Below, in pieces: positions 26,705 to 38,000 of a stretch of 64,000 nt of DNA. Under the pieces are notes generated by a model. It saw nothing but the letters and a program-made list of their open reading frames with translations. It was not told where the DNA came from and made no database searches. The stretch spans positions 62,001 to 126,000 of the forward strand of contig NZ_CALMAT010000130.1 of assembly GCF_937859865.1 (NCBI RefSeq), in the 5' to 3' direction. The stretch is from an uncultured Mucilaginibacter sp. GTDB lineage: Bacteria; Bacteroidota; Bacteroidia; Sphingobacteriales; Sphingobacteriaceae. Position 1 is the first letter of the stretch, and each line of letters opens with the position of its first letter. A program made the translations under genes and the position numbers.

Positions 26705-28081
26705 ATGAATAAATTTATACCAAAACTTTGTACTGCATTTTTGTTTTTTCTTTCGGTTCGATCCTATTGCCAGTCGCTTGATATCACGAAATTTGGGGCT
26801 AAAGAAGGAAACGACGTAAACAACGCTGTAGCTATCCAAAAAGCGATAGACAAATGCACCATTAAAGGTGGGGTAGTATTGATACCGCCTGGAAAATTTT
26901 ACACCGGGACCATTCTTTTGAAAAGCAATGTAACCCTATCGCTAATGAAAGGGGCAGAACTGATAGGGACGCCTATTCTAAAGGATTATCCGGAAAATAC
27001 CATATCCGTTAAAACCAGGCCGCCCCACCGCCCACAATGGCCGTCTATGCCCAGCCGCGCATTAATTTATGCCGATGCCGCTGAACACATCAGCATCATT
27101 GGCGAAGGCACGATCAACGGCAACGGAAAAGCCAAGGAGTTTAAGACCCAAGATGATGACCCAAGGCGGCCAAAACTGCTGATGTTTGTTGGTTGTAAAG
27201 ATGTGAATATACAGGATATCCATCTGATAAATTCTGCATTTTGGATGCAGCACTATTTTGCCTGCGACGGTGTGAAAATCAGGGGGATTTCTGTTTACAA
27301 CCATGGCAATTTAAATAACGACGGAATTGATATTGATAGCCGCAACGTTACTGTATCAGACTGTATATTTGATTGCGACGATGACGGCATATGTTTAAAA
27401 AGCGATGGTTTTGACCTGGTCGAAAATGTAAGCATTACCAATTGTGTAGTGGGTTCCAACTGTAATTTAATTAAAACCGGCACCGCCAGCTATGCCGGGT
27501 TTAAAAATATCGCCATCAGCAATTGTGTGTTGAAAAAGGCTTCCGTTTCTGTTATGGGAAAAAAGAACAGGCGAAACAATAGCGTTGCCGACAGTATTTC
27601 AGGGGAGGCAGGAATAGCTTTGGAAGCAGTTGATGGCGGTCTGTTAGACCAGATCGTTATCAGCAATATCAGCATGACAGGCATACAAACCCCAATATTC
27701 ATCAAACTTGGGAACCGGAAATACCAGCCAAAGCCTGTTGGCCATATCATTATCAGTAATGTTACAGCTACGTCAAACAGCTTGTTGCCAAGTTCAATTA
27801 CTGGCATACCCGGTTATGATGTAGAAAATGTTATGTTAAGGGATGTTATGCTAATCAGTACAGGCGGTGGTAAACGTACAGAAACGACTGATGTGAATGT
27901 GCCAGAGAATGCAGGGGGTTACCCCGGAAACACCATGTTTGGCAATCAGCTTCCTGCTTATGGGCTTTTTTTAAGGCATGTAAAAAACATTGACCTGCAT
28001 AATGTAAAATTTTATCTTCTTTCTCCCGACGAAAGGCCTGATATCTATAAAATGGACGTGAAAAATTTTAAGTCTGATTGA
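26705..28081 (+). CDS. Secreted GH28 family glycosidase (polygalacturonase-like), second copy
   Basis: This 458-aa beta-helix protein has a signal peptide (to about residue 23, ending SYCQS). The typical pectinase start DITKFGAKEGN is followed by the GH28 acids in NNDGIDID (Asp206) and CDDDGICLKSDG (Asp225-Asp227), and later LIKTGTASYAGFKNI and GEAGIALEAVDGG. It is a distant paralogue of the GH28 at 22466; the two differ in loops and so may take different galacturonan substructures. It stands between TGCTTC elements on both sides, suggesting its own transcript. Confidence 0.9.
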   Translation: MNKFIPKLCTAFLFFLSVRSYCQSLDITKFGAKEGNDVNNAVAIQKAIDKCTIKGGVVLIPPGKFYTGTILLKSNVTLSLMKGAELIGTPILKDYPENTISVKTRPPHRPQWPSMPSRALIYADAAEHISIIGEGTINGNGKAKEFKTQDDDPRRPKLLMFVGCKDVNIQDIHLINSAFWMQHYFACDGVKIRGISVYNHGNLNNDGIDIDSRNVTVSDCIFDCDDDGICLKSDGFDLVENVSITNCVVGSNCNLIKTGTASYAGFKNIAISNCVLKKASVSVMGKKNRRNNSVADSISGEAGIALEAVDGGLLDQIVISNISMTGIQTPIFIKLGNRKYQPKPVGHIIISNVTATSNSLLPSSITGIPGYDVENVMLRDVMLISTGGGKRTETTDVNVPENAGGYPGNTMFGNQLPAYGLFLRHVKNIDLHNVKFYLLSPDERPDIYKMDVKNFKSD

Positions 28082-28286
28082 CTGATCGAGAAGTAATTCG
28101 AGGCTTATTTGCAATAACGGTGTTTTGCATATTCCATACAATGAACCTTTACTAATCCGCTTGTTAATTGTTAAATCATACCAATTTCTTGACTTAAAGT
28201 ACATTTATGCAATTAGATAGCTCAAACAGCCTAAAATAATCTAATTTCGGGTTTCGATAATATCTTACTTTATCATTAAAATTATA

Positions 28287-28378
28287 ATGCTTCTTTTATC
28301 CCTATAAAATTTGTTTTTGCAAATTATACTGGCAGGAAAGCTTAATAGTTTTAAAATTTTAGGTGATAAAAGAAGCAT
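28287..28378. repeat. TGCTTC palindromic element, complete, reverse orientation
   Basis: Starts ATGCTTCTTTTATCCCTAT, ends TAGGTGATAAAAGAAGCAT. AAAATCTAAACAGGTCTT follows at about 28396-28413. Nothing else is recognised in 28082-28438. Confidence 0.88.
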
Positions 28379-28438
28379 CGAAAGTAAACCAGACAAAATC
28401 TAAACAGGTCTTAAATATTTTTAATTGTTGAACCAAAC

Positions 28439-29941
28439 ATGAATACATTCTATTTGCGTATCGTATTACTGCTGCTTTCCTTTTCAAACATAGCTAATGC
28501 TTTTGCCCAGGCATCTGGCATAACCTCCGGGGCGGTTTATACTTTGAAATCAGAAGGAAATAACAAATTGTTAGAGGTAAAAAATTCTTCCATGGACAAT
28601 GGTGCCAATGTTGATTACTGGACAGACACCAAATCGGATGCCCAAAGATGGAAAGTTACAGCTGTTGGAAAAAATGTATATACATTAACAAACGTGGCAA
28701 GCGAAAAACTTTTGCATATCGCAGGAACGCCAACGGATACTTTAAAGGCAGATCAATATGATAATACCAACAACAACGATGTTAGATGGAATATTAGGAA
28801 AGCCGGGAATGGATATTATTTAAACCCTGCCGCTAACTCAAAATTTTCAGTTAAATCACCGGCAGGCGATATTGCCGATGGTACAAATGTTAGTTTAAGC
28901 CGTTTTTCTGCCAAAGACTCACAAAAATGGCTATTTCAGAAAGAAACACAGCAACAGGATGCTGTGCCTACTGCAGCTTCAGCTGATAAAGTATTTGACG
29001 CCTGGTACACCCAGTATCAAGTAGAAACAAGCAAAGGCTTTTGGGACCGGGCAGAGATGATGGAAATCCTGTTGGATGCTTATGAAGTTACTAAAGATGT
29101 TAAATACATCAACCGGTTTAAAACCATGTACGACAATTTTATTACAGATAATAAAACCGATTGGATGTACAACAAATACAACGACGACATTACCTGGGCC
29201 GTACTTTTTTGCGTGCGTGGCTATCGGCTTACCGGCAACAAAACTTACTTGGAAAAAGGCAAAGAGCAGTTTGATAAAATGTATGCACGTGCAGCTACTG
29301 ATACTTACGGCGGTGGGCTAAACTGGTACGAAACAAAAACCTCTAAAAACGCCTGCATCAACGGGCCTGCCATGGTGGCGTGCTGCTATTTGGCCCAGGC
29401 TACCGGCGATAATACTTATTACGATAAAGCCATTGCCTTATACACTTGGTCTAAAACCTATTTGTTAAATACCGCTACCGGTAAAGTAAACGACAACGTT
29501 GATACCGATAAAAAAACAGGGACACTTAAAATCAGTACATGGAGTTCATCCTACAACCAGGGAACTTATTTGGGTGCCGCGGTTATGCTTTACAATTATA
29601 CCAAAAAGGACAGCTATTTGGCAGATGCAGAAAAAATTGCCCAATACACGCGGGACAGTATGTACAACTCCAAGGTAATGAACAATGAAGACGGAGGCAA
29701 TGATTTGCCGGGTTTTAAAGGGATTTTTGCACGATATGCACGTACTTATACTATGGAAGGCAATAGAAAAGATTTGGTGAAATGGCTTCAGCTAAATGCT
29801 AAAGTAGCGTACAACAACCGCAATTCGAACAATATCACCAGTACAAAATGGGGAACCAAAACAAGTGAGGTAAACCCGAAATCAAGTTTTGGGGCCTCGA
29901 CTGCGGTATCGCTCTTAATGAATACGTTTCCATTGAAATGA
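28439..29941 (+). CDS. Secreted protein: ricin-type (RICIN/CBM13-like) lectin fused to GH76 alpha-1,6-mannanase
   Basis: This 500-aa protein has a signal peptide ending NAFAQ. Residues of about 30-170 form a beta-trefoil with repeated Q-x-W-type units (SDAQRWKV, SKDSQKWLF), a carbohydrate-binding module. Residues of about 180-500 are a GH76 (alpha/alpha)6 barrel with the catalytic Asp pair in YNDDITWAV, plus NWYETKTSKNACING, GTYLGAAVMLY and GIFARY. GH76 enzymes are endo-alpha-1,6-mannanases acting on fungal-type mannan. With the GH92 enzyme it gives a two-step mannan set. It lies just upstream of, and convergent with, the hybrid regulator gene. Confidence 0.92.
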   Translation: MNTFYLRIVLLLLSFSNIANAFAQASGITSGAVYTLKSEGNNKLLEVKNSSMDNGANVDYWTDTKSDAQRWKVTAVGKNVYTLTNVASEKLLHIAGTPTDTLKADQYDNTNNNDVRWNIRKAGNGYYLNPAANSKFSVKSPAGDIADGTNVSLSRFSAKDSQKWLFQKETQQQDAVPTAASADKVFDAWYTQYQVETSKGFWDRAEMMEILLDAYEVTKDVKYINRFKTMYDNFITDNKTDWMYNKYNDDITWAVLFCVRGYRLTGNKTYLEKGKEQFDKMYARAATDTYGGGLNWYETKTSKNACINGPAMVACCYLAQATGDNTYYDKAIALYTWSKTYLLNTATGKVNDNVDTDKKTGTLKISTWSSSYNQGTYLGAAVMLYNYTKKDSYLADAEKIAQYTRDSMYNSKVMNNEDGGNDLPGFKGIFARYARTYTMEGNRKDLVKWLQLNAKVAYNNRNSNNITSTKWGTKTSEVNPKSSFGASTAVSLLMNTFPLK

Positions 29942-29975
29942 AGTTGTTCAAACCGATTCTTTTGTACTTTACACC

Positions 29976-30063
29976 ATGCTTCTTTTACCCTATAAAAATT
30001 GGTATGTGCCTGGTTTTTGGTTTGTTCGGGCCGATGTCAATTTTTATAGGGTAAAAGAAGTAT
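29976..30063. repeat. TGCTTC palindromic element, complete, nearly perfect arms
   Basis: Starts ATGCTTCTTTTACCC and ends GGGTAAAAGAAGTAT, with TATAAAAATTGG / CAATTTTTATA inner arms. It lies between two convergent gene ends, where it may serve as a two-way terminator. Confidence 0.92.
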
Positions 30064-30091
30064 TGGCCTAAAAAAAGATGCCGGAAAAAGT

Positions 30092-33000
30092 TTAGGCATT
30101 GCTGTTTCTTTTTAAAGACTGCATAAACTCTGATGGCGACTTTCCGAACTCTTTTTTAAACACGCGCGAAAAATAAGCATGGCTTTGAAGCCCGATCCTG
30201 AACGCTACTTCATTAAAAGCTACATCTTCATGGGTCATGATCTGTATGGCTTTTTTCAACCGTATGGTTTTGATAAAATCCCCAATAGACTGGTCTGAAA
30301 TACTTTTGATTTTTTGATAAAGCTTGGTGCGGCTAATGTTCAGTTGGTTGCATAAAAAGTCAACATCAAGGTCAGGGTTTTGGATATTGTCTTCAATAAT
30401 TTTGAGGAGTTTGTTCATAAAATCCTTGTCTTTTTCCGAGTGTACTAATTCGGTTGCGTCGGCAAGGTAGTCCTTTGTGTATTTAAGTTTAAGTTTCTCG
30501 CCTTGCTGTAGGATGTTGTGAATGGTCAACAGCAACAAGTCAATACTCAATGGTTTTGCAAAATAATAGTCCGCCCCGGATTCCATTCCTTCAAGCTTCG
30601 TGTCTAAGGCGTCTTTTGCAGATAGTATAACGAATGGAATGTGGCTTGTTTCAAATTTTTCTTTAAGCAGTTTGCATAGTTCGATACCATTCATTCCGGG
30701 CATCATTACATCACTGATAATCAAATCCGGTATTTTGCTGGTCGCTATTGCCAAAGCGGATTCCCCGTTTTCGGCTTCCTCAACATAATAAAACTTTTCT
30801 AATGATTGCCTTAAAAAGATACGCAACTCCTGGTTATCGTCTACTAATAATATATGTTTGGAAATTTTCTCCGGCACAGGCTGCCTGTCTTCCGCTTTGT
30901 ATGTGGCCGGGGATATGATCGCAATATCGGATAGTTCAAGTTGTGAGGCATTTGGTTCGCTTTCCGGTGTCAGGATCTCGTTAGCCGCATAGTTTTCTTC
31001 TCCCCAGGGAAGTGCAACAAGAAATTCTGTCCCTTTATTTCGTTCGCTGTAAACCGAAATATTCCCTTTGTGCAATTGGGTAAGGCTTTTTACCAGTGCA
31101 AGGCCTACGCCAGAGCCTAAATGGTTTTTGCCAATTTGGTAATAACGGTTAAATATGCTGCTGATGGAATCTTTTGAAATGCCGATGCCTGTATCAGAAA
31201 CCAGGAAGTAAATGTATTTATCGGCAGAGAATTGTTCATTCGGCAAATAAAACTCATTGCTAAAAGACGGTTTAAAATAATTGGGGTCAAAAAACAACTC
31301 CAGTTTTACCTGTCCGCCTGCATTGGTATATTTTAAGGCATTGTTCAGCAAGTTAAACAATATCTTTTCAAGTATTTGGGCATCGAAAAAGTTTGACACC
31401 GGTTGACTGCTTTCCGTTTGGGTATGGTCAGTAAACTGAAGTTCAATATTTTTGCCTAAGGCAAAGTTTTGAAATTCCTGGTAAATGTTTTTACAGAATA
31501 CACTTATCGCCAACTGCTGAACCTGTAGTTTAATTGCACTATCGGCAACTTTCTTAAAATTCATCAGTTCATTTATCAGGTTGATCAGTCTTTTAACATT
31601 CCGAAACATTAACTGATAAGAATTATCCAATACAGGGTTTTTATTGTCGTTTATCAGGCTTTCAAGCGGACTAAGAATTAGCGTAAGCGGCGTGCGGAAC
31701 TCATGGGAGATATTGGTGAAAAACGTTAATTGCTGCTGATAAAGCTCCTCGCGGTGCTTATGCATTTCCTCACGCTTTTTTTCGTTGACTTCGCGCACTT
31801 CCATTTCCCTTTTAAGTCGGTGCCACCTTGCCTGGTACAAATAGATCAACAACAGGCCTGAAATAAACAATAAACAATAAATTACTTTAGCAAGATTAGA
31901 TTTCCACCAGGGAGCGGTAATTATAATGGATGTTTGAGCCCTGCTTTTGCTCCATATCCCATCATTGTTTGTGGCCTCAACCACTAATTTATAGCTATTG
32001 TAGTCCAAGTTACTATAAGCGGCACTTGGGTTTTTTCCATCGGTAAGCTTCCAGTCTTTATCAAAACCCATAAGTTTGTAGCGGTACTTGCATTTTAATG
32101 GATTGGCAAAGTGCATGGCAGAGAAAAAAACTACAAAATTATTTTGCAAATAACTGAGCTTTATATGTTTACTATAGCTGATCGCTTCATCAATAACATT
32201 TTCTGACGAATCCTGGCTTCTGTAATTGGGTTTTAAATTATCAATCAAAATATCGGTCAGGATAGGGCGGGCATCAATACTGTTGGCTTTTATCTGGTCG
32301 GGATAAAAATAATTCAGCCCGTTTATCCCTCCAAAATACAACCTTCCGCCAGCCCCCTTGTACGATGCGCCCACCTTAAAACTGTTGCCTTGCAAGCCAT
32401 CGTTTTTGTCGTACTTAATTAGCTTTTCTGTTTTTGGGTTAAAGCATTCCAACCCGTTTCCGCCTATCCATATGTTTCCTGCATTATCAATTTCCATACT
32501 TTCCACATCATTAAAAACCCCATAACTGCCTGTATAAGATTTGATGCTGTAGGAATTATCTTTTGGCCGCAAGATAAGGCGGTTTAAACCGCCGCCAATA
32601 GTCCCAACCCAGTAAGTACTGTCATTTTGCTTACAGATTGGGTAAGTATAATTGGAACTTAAAGAATTGGGTTTTGAAGATGCTTTATAATAGAAAGTCT
32701 GGGTAATGTTTCCTTGCGCGTCAATAATTGCCCGTTTTAACCCATGTGTGCTGGAAATAAACAATTGTGGTTTGGTTTTATCAGCCAAAATGAAATAGCC
32801 TTCACCATAATACTTTACATGATAATAATTTAGTTTATCCTTCCAAATCACGCCAAACCTATCAGTATGGTTGCCAAACCAGATATTTCCAAAACAATCT
32901 TTTACAAATGTGTCTATTGTGTAGGTTGGAAACTGGCTATAACCAGGTGGCTTCCATAATTCCTTTCTGTTTGGCTTTAATATCTCGATTCCAGCACTGC

Positions 33001-34303
33001 TCCCTATCCATAAATTATGGTCATTATCAAGCGTTAATGAACTAATGGCATCATTTTTTAATTTTAAAGCAGAACTGTAGGTATTGTAGTAGGTAAATTT
33101 TTGTGTTTTTAAATTGTATAAGTTCAGCCCGTTCGCAGTAGTGCCGATCCATAGGTTTTCACCGTCTTCCAAAACGGAACGGATATGGTTGCCGGCCAAT
33201 GAATTTGAAATTTCAGGATTATGCCGAAGCGTATAAAACAATTTTTGGTTTAAATCGCAATAATTAACGCCTCCGCCAAATGTACAAATCCACAGACAGG
33301 CTGAACGGTCAATAAAAATTTTGGACAAGGAATATGAATTTAAACTGCCTTGCGAACTTTTATTGTTTACTGTTTGGATAAAATTCAGGTTGCTGTCCAG
33401 TCTCAGCAGGCTCGAACCTGTGTTAATCCAATAATCAGACTTGTTGTTAGCAGCAATATCTTTTATCGGGTTATAACCATTTGCAACAAACCGTTTATCA
33501 ACAATTAAATTTTGGCTTGCACCTGAAATTTTTGTCAATTGCTTTTTATTGACCAAAAACAATGTGTTTCCTGCTGCTGTCAACAAATTATTTCGATTGT
33601 CAAAATATACAAGGGACAGATTTTGATCAGTTATATTTGATATAGCAATAGGTTTGAATTTTCTGTTTTGATCAATGGTCCAAAGCCCCTTATTGCTTGA
33701 TAAATAAAGCATGCCATTTTGGTTAGGTGCCATGTCTGAAAACTGAACACCCGGCGGTACTTCTAATTTTTGCTCTTCAACAAAATTCCCCTGGACAGAA
33801 TATAATCTTATCTGGCTACCTGAAAGCCCATATAGTAAGTTTCCGGTTGGCTTAAATAGTTTTCTAAAAACAACGTTCCCCTCTTTATTTGGGTTTTTAA
33901 AATCAATGTACTTTTCTAATTTAGAATTAAAGTATTGTAATCCATCTTCAGTTCCAAGCCATACATTGCCCGTTCCGTCAGGATAAATACACATGATACG
34001 GTTTTTGAAGGCATTATTAACCGGTACATTATTATTATAATACTTTTTAATCGAATAACCGTCATATCTGTCTAATCCAAAAAAGGTTGCAATCCAGATA
34101 AAACCTTGTTTGTCTTGTGCAATATCATTTGCATCCGTATGCGACAAGCCTTCGTCAACTGTCAAGTAATTAAATTTGTAAGGGAATGACTGACAATTAG
34201 CAGTATTGCTTACGATAAAAATAAACAGTACACAAAAAACAAAATTTTTAAAAAAGTTTGATCCGCTCAAACCCTTATCCTGGTACATAAAACCTGTTTG
34301 CAA
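30092..34303 (-). CDS. Hybrid two-component system sensor/regulator (HTCS)
   Basis: This 1403-aa single-protein signalling system has a signal peptide (to about 37), periplasmic propeller repeats (many xxIWIGTxxGLxxY-like units, about 40-720), a Y_Y_Y domain (about 730-800), one membrane helix (about 810-830) and a HisKA domain with His867 in NISHEFRTPLTLI. A HATPase follows with NALKYTNAGG, SDTGIGIS and GVGLALVKS, then a receiver with Asp1198 in IISDVMMPGMNG and a C-terminal AraC helix-turn-helix ending KKEFGKSPSEF. Such proteins sense glycan fragments in the periplasm and activate polysaccharide-utilisation genes. It probably controls the divergent susC/susD pair 2. The start could be the Met five codons downstream. 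Confidence 0.95.
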   Translation of the reverse strand: MQTGFMYQDKGLSGSNFFKNFVFCVLFIFIVSNTANCQSFPYKFNYLTVDEGLSHTDANDIAQDKQGFIWIATFFGLDRYDGYSIKKYYNNNVPVNNAFKNRIMCIYPDGTGNVWLGTEDGLQYFNSKLEKYIDFKNPNKEGNVVFRKLFKPTGNLLYGLSGSQIRLYSVQGNFVEEQKLEVPPGVQFSDMAPNQNGMLYLSSNKGLWTIDQNRKFKPIAISNITDQNLSLVYFDNRNNLLTAAGNTLFLVNKKQLTKISGASQNLIVDKRFVANGYNPIKDIAANNKSDYWINTGSSLLRLDSNLNFIQTVNNKSSQGSLNSYSLSKIFIDRSACLWICTFGGGVNYCDLNQKLFYTLRHNPEISNSLAGNHIRSVLEDGENLWIGTTANGLNLYNLKTQKFTYYNTYSSALKLKNDAISSLTLDNDHNLWIGSSAGIEILKPNRKELWKPPGYSQFPTYTIDTFVKDCFGNIWFGNHTDRFGVIWKDKLNYYHVKYYGEGYFILADKTKPQLFISSTHGLKRAIIDAQGNITQTFYYKASSKPNSLSSNYTYPICKQNDSTYWVGTIGGGLNRLILRPKDNSYSIKSYTGSYGVFNDVESMEIDNAGNIWIGGNGLECFNPKTEKLIKYDKNDGLQGNSFKVGASYKGAGGRLYFGGINGLNYFYPDQIKANSIDARPILTDILIDNLKPNYRSQDSSENVIDEAISYSKHIKLSYLQNNFVVFFSAMHFANPLKCKYRYKLMGFDKDWKLTDGKNPSAAYSNLDYNSYKLVVEATNNDGIWSKSRAQTSIIITAPWWKSNLAKVIYCLLFISGLLLIYLYQARWHRLKREMEVREVNEKKREEMHKHREELYQQQLTFFTNISHEFRTPLTLILSPLESLINDNKNPVLDNSYQLMFRNVKRLINLINELMNFKKVADSAIKLQVQQLAISVFCKNIYQEFQNFALGKNIELQFTDHTQTESSQPVSNFFDAQILEKILFNLLNNALKYTNAGGQVKLELFFDPNYFKPSFSNEFYLPNEQFSADKYIYFLVSDTGIGISKDSISSIFNRYYQIGKNHLGSGVGLALVKSLTQLHKGNISVYSERNKGTEFLVALPWGEENYAANEILTPESEPNASQLELSDIAIISPATYKAEDRQPVPEKISKHILLVDDNQELRIFLRQSLEKFYYVEEAENGESALAIATSKIPDLIISDVMMPGMNGIELCKLLKEKFETSHIPFVILSAKDALDTKLEGMESGADYYFAKPLSIDLLLLTIHNILQQGEKLKLKYTKDYLADATELVHSEKDKDFMNKLLKIIEDNIQNPDLDVDFLCNQLNISRTKLYQKIKSISDQSIGDFIKTIRLKKAIQIMTHEDVAFNEVAFRIGLQSHAYFSRVFKKEFGKSPSEFMQSLKRNSNA

Positions 34304-34417
34304 TTGAATTGATTAATAATTGATTTAAAGACAAAGAACACAAAAATCCGCCAAATTATCCGAAAGATAAAGCACAGAAACCTTAGGGCCGGTTTAAATG
34401 CTGTTTAAATGCTTGCC

Positions 34418-34520
34418 ATGCTTCTTTTACCGTATAAAAATCATTGTCTTTCTATACCGATATACCATTTATACCATTTATACCATTTCAAGGCAAAATT
34501 TATGGGCATAAAAGAAGCAT
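34418..34520. repeat. TGCTTC palindromic element with tandem repeat in its loop
   Basis: Starts ATGCTTCTTTTACCGTAT, ends TGGGCATAAAAGAAGCAT. The loop holds ATACCATTT three times in tandem (34462-34488). Outer ends GGGCCGGTTTAAAT and ATTTAAATAGGTTCTT are present on both sides. Confidence 0.9.
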
Positions 34521-34849
34521 GACAAAAATTTAAATAGGTTCTTACTAAAAAACGGCTGCTAAATATGGTTAGTATAAAACAAACGCGTTAGAACTTATTC
34601 TTTGTCGAAATAAGACAATTTACAATGACCATCAAATCATTTCCCTAACCCATTAAAAGGGGCAATCCTGTTGCCCACCTTTATAAAGTTTAAAAATTCG
34701 GAAAGAAAACAGCTTCTCTGCATAAATATGCCCTATTGTACAAGAAATATGTATGATTTTACAAACAGTTCTACAGAGTAATTAAGGTTATTTGTCTTAA
34801 CCAATTATTTCGTTTTAAACCTGATTACACCAATTATGCCCTGTAAAGG

Positions 34850-34857
34850 TACTTTTG
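34850..34857 (+). promoter_or_regulatory. Candidate -7 promoter element for susC/susD pair 2
   Basis: TACTTTTG matches TAnnTTTG, 215 bases before the susC start, implying a long leader. No clear -33 box is visible, as is usual for activator-dependent promoters. Apart from this and the repeat, 34304-35071 shows nothing I can name. Confidence 0.4.
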
Positions 34858-35071
34858 TAGCACTTCTTTTACATAGACCGCCTTTTTGTCTATATATTTC
34901 TATGCCATTTGGGCAAAAAGAAATCCATTGACCTGAAATATAAACACCTATAATAATTCGATTAAAATAAATTAACCCATTAACCTTAATGATAAACCAA
35001 TAAACCCAAAAAAAGAAAATGCTAACCCCTAATCAAACCAAAAGTCCATCATGTTTAATTAATACCCAATT

Positions 35072-38000
35072 ATGAAAAAGATTTTACCTGAAAAATTTCT
35101 TCTTGTTAAAAAGCCCCCGTTTTATCTGGGGTGTATCATCCTTTTATTTATTTCCAGTTTTGGCTTTGCCAAAGGTTCAAATGGCGTTTTAGCTAAAAAC
35201 GTTTATGTTACGGGTGAAAATGCAAAGAAAATTGCTGTACCTATTAAAGGAAAAGTAACCGAACTTCTAACTAATCAAGCTTTGCCCGGTGTTTCCGTAA
35301 GAGTTAAAGGAACAAGCATTGGCGTTGTTACAGACATAAACGGAAATTTTACCATTGATGCCCCAGCCAAGTCAACATTAGTGTTTACTTATATTGGGTT
35401 TGAAACAGTTGAAACACCTGTTGACGGGAGGGGAAATTACAACATCCAATTAAAGGCATCTTCCAGTAACTTAAATGAAGTGGTCGTAGTTGGTTACGGT
35501 ACGCAGAAAAAAACTTCAGTTACTGCATCGGTGTCAACGATTAATACGGCAGAAATTGCTCAGAAACCTGTAGTAAATTTAACTAATTCCTTGGTTGGAC
35601 GGGCTTCAGGGCTTATTGCAACACAAGGAAGCGGTGAACCGGGTAATGATGGTTCTGGCCTTTTGATAAGGGGCCCTGCAACCCCTGGCCGTACCGCCCC
35701 GTTAACCGTTGTTGACGGTGTACCGCGTGATTTTAGCCGCCTTGATCCAAATACAATCGAAACCCTTACGGTATTAAAAGATGCGGCCGCAGTTGCGCCC
35801 TATGGTGTGGCAGGTGCAAACGGTGTAATATTAATTACTACAAAAGCAGGTAAATCCGGCAAACCAACCCTAACTTATAATGCTTATTATGGCATTCAGA
35901 ATCCTACAAGTGTTCCAAAATTTGTTAATTCTTATCAATATGCTATGTTAAGGAATGAAGCAATAGTAAATGATTTTACGTACAAGGGTATAGGTAGCAT
36001 TGTTAATGGCAGTCTTGCAGGACTTTACACTGCAACAGATCTTGCACTGTTTCAAAATCACCAGGATCCGGACGGCCATGCTGATGGCCACCCATTAGAT
36101 GACATTATTAAGAAAAACCGGCCAATCCAATATCATAACCTTTCCCTTTCAGGCGGTACGGATGATATTAAATATTTTGCGTCTCTTGGCTTTAACCGTC
36201 AGGATGGAATGTGGGACCCAACCTATCTTAATAAATTCAACGGTTCATTAAGTGTAACTGCAAATGCCACAAAAACAACAACGGTAAACTTAAGGGTAAA
36301 CAGTTATGAGGAAGACCAACATTATCCTGGATATAGTGCCGGAAATATCATAGGCTTGGCACAACGCCAAAACCCGACCTACCCTCTTCGGTACACGAAT
36401 GGATTAGAATCCGGCTATATAGGCGCATCGTTATATGGAGAAGTTTATAATAGCGGCTATGTAGTAAATAAAAATACAGACTTGTTTACGCAGTTATCAA
36501 TTGATCAGAAACTGCCGATTAAAGGATTAAGTATAAAAGGGGTAGTAACTTATGAAAGTGGGCCTGATCCTTTAGGATTTAGTGGTAATCAAACATCTTT
36601 CAGCCGTGCTTATATTTTGCCTGTTCCTTTTACCAATCCCCGTCTTCCTGCAGGTGTTCTGACCCCTGGGCCTGGGGTAAATTACGTTTATACGATTGGC
36701 TACCAAGGTTTTCAAAAACCTACTTTCCAAGAAAATTTCGGTGTGAATAAAATGTTTACGTACCAGGGATTGTTAAATTACGCCCGTACATTTGGTAAGA
36801 GTGATATAACTGCTGTAGCAGTAGCTGAATACCGTATAGTGAATTATCAGAATTTTTTTGCCAGGAGTATAAATTATAATTTAAGCATAGATGAGTTGAA
36901 TTATGGTGGCCCTCTTCCCACTGATGCAACTGTTGGCGGAAGTTCAGGCGGACAAAAGCAGCTTGGATATGTTTACAGGGTAGGGTACGCCTATGATGGT
37001 AAATACCTGTTTGAAGCTGCCGGAAGGTATGATGGAAGCTATGTATTTGCACCGGGACATAGGTTCGGGTTCTTTCCCGCGTTTTCTGCTGGATGGCGGC
37101 TTTCCGAAGAGAAATTTATAAAAGATAATTTTACATGGGTTGATAACCTGAAACTGCGTGCATCGTATGGACAGTCAGGTAATTATCCAAACGGAGGCCA
37201 ATATCAATATCTAAGCCAGTTTGGTGCTTATTCAAATTCTGCTGTAATTGGGCCCAGCGCTACACAAGGTATTAGCGAAAACCTTCAAGGAAACCCAAAT
37301 ATTACCTGGGAAAGATCCAAAAAAACGGATGTAGGTTTTGAAGGAAGTTTTTGGAAAGGGGCGTTTGGCATTGAAGCGGATTATTTTTACGAAAAGCGGT
37401 CTAATTTCTTGGTTGGGATTGGTGCAGTTTTACCCGCAGAATATGGTGTTAACGTAGGCCAGGTTAATGGGGGTATTTTATCAAATCATGGAGTTGAATT
37501 AACACTTACCACCTTCAAAAACTTTTCAAAAGATTTACGATTAGATGTAAAAGGTACTTTTACCTTTGCTAAAAACAAGATATTACAAATTTTTGAAAAT
37601 ACCTCGACCTTTAATAACCCTAACCGACGCCAGACCGGCAGGGCTCTGGGCGAGCAATTTGGGCTTAAGGCTTTGGGTTATTATACGCCTAATGATTTTA
37701 TAAATCCGACTTCTAAAAATCCAACATTAAAGCCAGGAATACCTACTCCGATTATCCCTCAGGTTTATCCTGGTGATATAAAATATGCTGATTTAAGCGG
37801 CCCTAATAATGTACCGGATGGAAAAATTGATGCAAACGATATTACTGATATAGGCCCTCCGCAAACTCCGCAAATTATTTACGGTATTGAACCAAGGTTG
37901 ACCTATAAAAACTTTGATCTGGACCTTCTATTTCAAGGTTCTGGGTTGAGCAGCATCGGATTGAGCAGTTATTATGTATTCCCTTTTGTAGATTCAGGTT

